A stretch of 7,571 nt of DNA from Methanobacteriaceae archaeon. GTDB taxonomy: Archaea; Methanobacteriota; Methanobacteria; Methanobacteriales; Methanobacteriaceae. Location: positions 1 to 7,571 of the forward strand of contig JAUYBK010000147.1 of NCBI GenBank assembly GCA_030693105.1, given 5' to 3'. The position numbers were made by a program, and so were the translations under genes. The notes below the pieces were generated by a model, which saw nothing but the letters and a program-made list of their open reading frames with translations, was not told the DNA's origin and did no database searches. Within the stretch, counting starts at the first letter, position 1. The number at the start of each line of letters is the position of its first letter. Below are positions 7,228 to 7,571 of this stretch, one piece after another.

Positions 7228-7254
7228 TCAATTATCAAGAATTAAAATCTTCAT
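7228..7254 (-). other. Upstream ATG in frame with the amidotransferase-like gene, closed by TGA after eight codons
   Basis: The minus strand reads ATG, then seven codons (KILILDN), then TGA at 7230-7228, directly continued by the signal-peptide codons of the downstream frame. Joined across the TGA, the N-terminus would be a normal signal peptide beginning MKILILDN. An alternative is a one-base shift: TTGAAAGATTATAAGG would give the right frame from TTG if one G were absent. There is no Shine-Dalgarno before the ATG. Confidence 0.6.
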
Positions 7255-7277
7255 AATTTAAGATATTCATAAGTAAT

Positions 7278-7308
7278 TAAAAAAAAATAAGGTTGGATTT
7301 TGCCAACC
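7278..7308 (-). terminator. Hairpin plus T-tract terminator
   Basis: On the minus strand a perfect 6-bp stem, GGTTGG and CCAACC (7308-7303 and 7296-7291) around a 6-base CAAAAT loop, is followed by TTATTTTTTTTT. It begins 33 bases after the stop of the right-edge gene and should end that transcript, separating it from the amidotransferase-like gene. The form is that of a bacterial intrinsic terminator. Confidence 0.75.
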
Positions 7309-7341
7309 CAGTAGTTTTTTTGCGTAGATTTACAGTAGGAT

Positions 7342-7571
7342 TTATATTGAGGATTTAATGATTATCATGCCGGGCTTAGAAGCCTGAGCATTGTATCCCC
7401 AGGAGTATCCGTTTGCTTTGTAGTTGTAGTCCTTCCAAACACCGTTATTGTATGTTTGAACGGATCGATGGCGACTAGTGTAACTGTTTCGGTACTGTAA
7501 TATTCTTGCGTTTTGGCCAGAAGATACTAGTTGATTGTATAGGTATTCACTGTTAGCCCAACAGTCTCCTA
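7342..7571 (-). CDS. C-terminal end of a probable transglutaminase-like / cysteine peptidase-like surface protein (partial, 5' end outside window)
   Basis: The minus-strand frame enters from the right edge and gives 75 residues before TAA at 7344-7342. It opens with GDCWANSEYLYNQL, then ARILQYRN, SRHRSVQ and GVWKDYNY, and ends GMIIIKSSI. From memory, DCW-type tails like this occur at the C-terminus of large Methanobacteriales surface proteins. The ordered Cys (GDCW), His (RHRS) and Asp (WKDY) match the Cys-His-Asp order of transglutaminase-like folds, the fold also used by pseudomurein endoisopeptidases of methanogen phages. The catalytic role is inferred, because upstream domains (such as pseudomurein-binding repeats or Ig-like domains) and the export signal are outside the window. 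It has its own terminator just downstream. Confidence 0.7.
   Translation of the reverse strand, partial: GDCWANSEYLYNQLVSSGQNARILQYRNSYTSRHRSVQTYNNGVWKDYNYKANGYSWGYNAQASKPGMIIIKSSI

Noticed and set aside
7228..7230. TGA read as selenocysteine
   Set aside because: It lies before the hydrophobic core of a signal peptide, not at a redox site, and Methanobacteriales are not known to me to use selenocysteine.

Overview
The window looks like chromosomal DNA of a methanogenic archaeon, most likely a member of the Methanobacteriales close to Methanobacterium. This rests on a tyrosine decarboxylase of methanofuran synthesis (MfnA), an archaeal-type ribosomal protein L10e, an archaeal uracil phosphoribosyltransferase, strong GGAGG-type ribosome binding sites and AT-rich spacers. 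No tRNA, rRNA, CRISPR array or insertion sequence was seen.

Left part (1-1038): the 5' portion of a membrane-anchored or secreted PQQ-type aldose/glucose dehydrogenase beta-propeller on the minus strand. It starts at a TTG codon and runs off the left edge. A 104-base divergent spacer separates it from upp (plus strand, 1039-1677).

Central housekeeping part (1679-6248), all on the minus strand: reading in the direction of transcription, rpl10e, ppsA (PEP synthase), mfnA, then a fumarase/tartrate dehydratase beta-subunit gene. The last two are tightly packed and probably form an operon. The beta-subunit gene and upp converge with a single base between their stop codons. Together these genes cover translation, gluconeogenic entry of pyruvate into PEP, methanofuran (tyramine) synthesis, a step of the incomplete TCA branch, and pyrimidine salvage.

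Right part (6249-7571) is visibly more AT-rich and looks accessory. It carries an exported protein with a biotin-protein-ligase-N / class I glutamine amidotransferase-like domain. Its open frame reaches upstream through a full signal peptide, but no standard start codon lies in that stretch and an in-frame TGA separates it from an ATG further upstream. Beyond it are a hairpin-plus-T-tract terminator and the C-terminal end of a probable transglutaminase-like surface protein that enters from the right edge.

The points most worth a second look are the disrupted 5' end of the amidotransferase-like gene, its pairing with a surface transglutaminase-like protein, and a PQQ-type dehydrogenase in a methanogen. 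I see no convincing multi-gene novel system.
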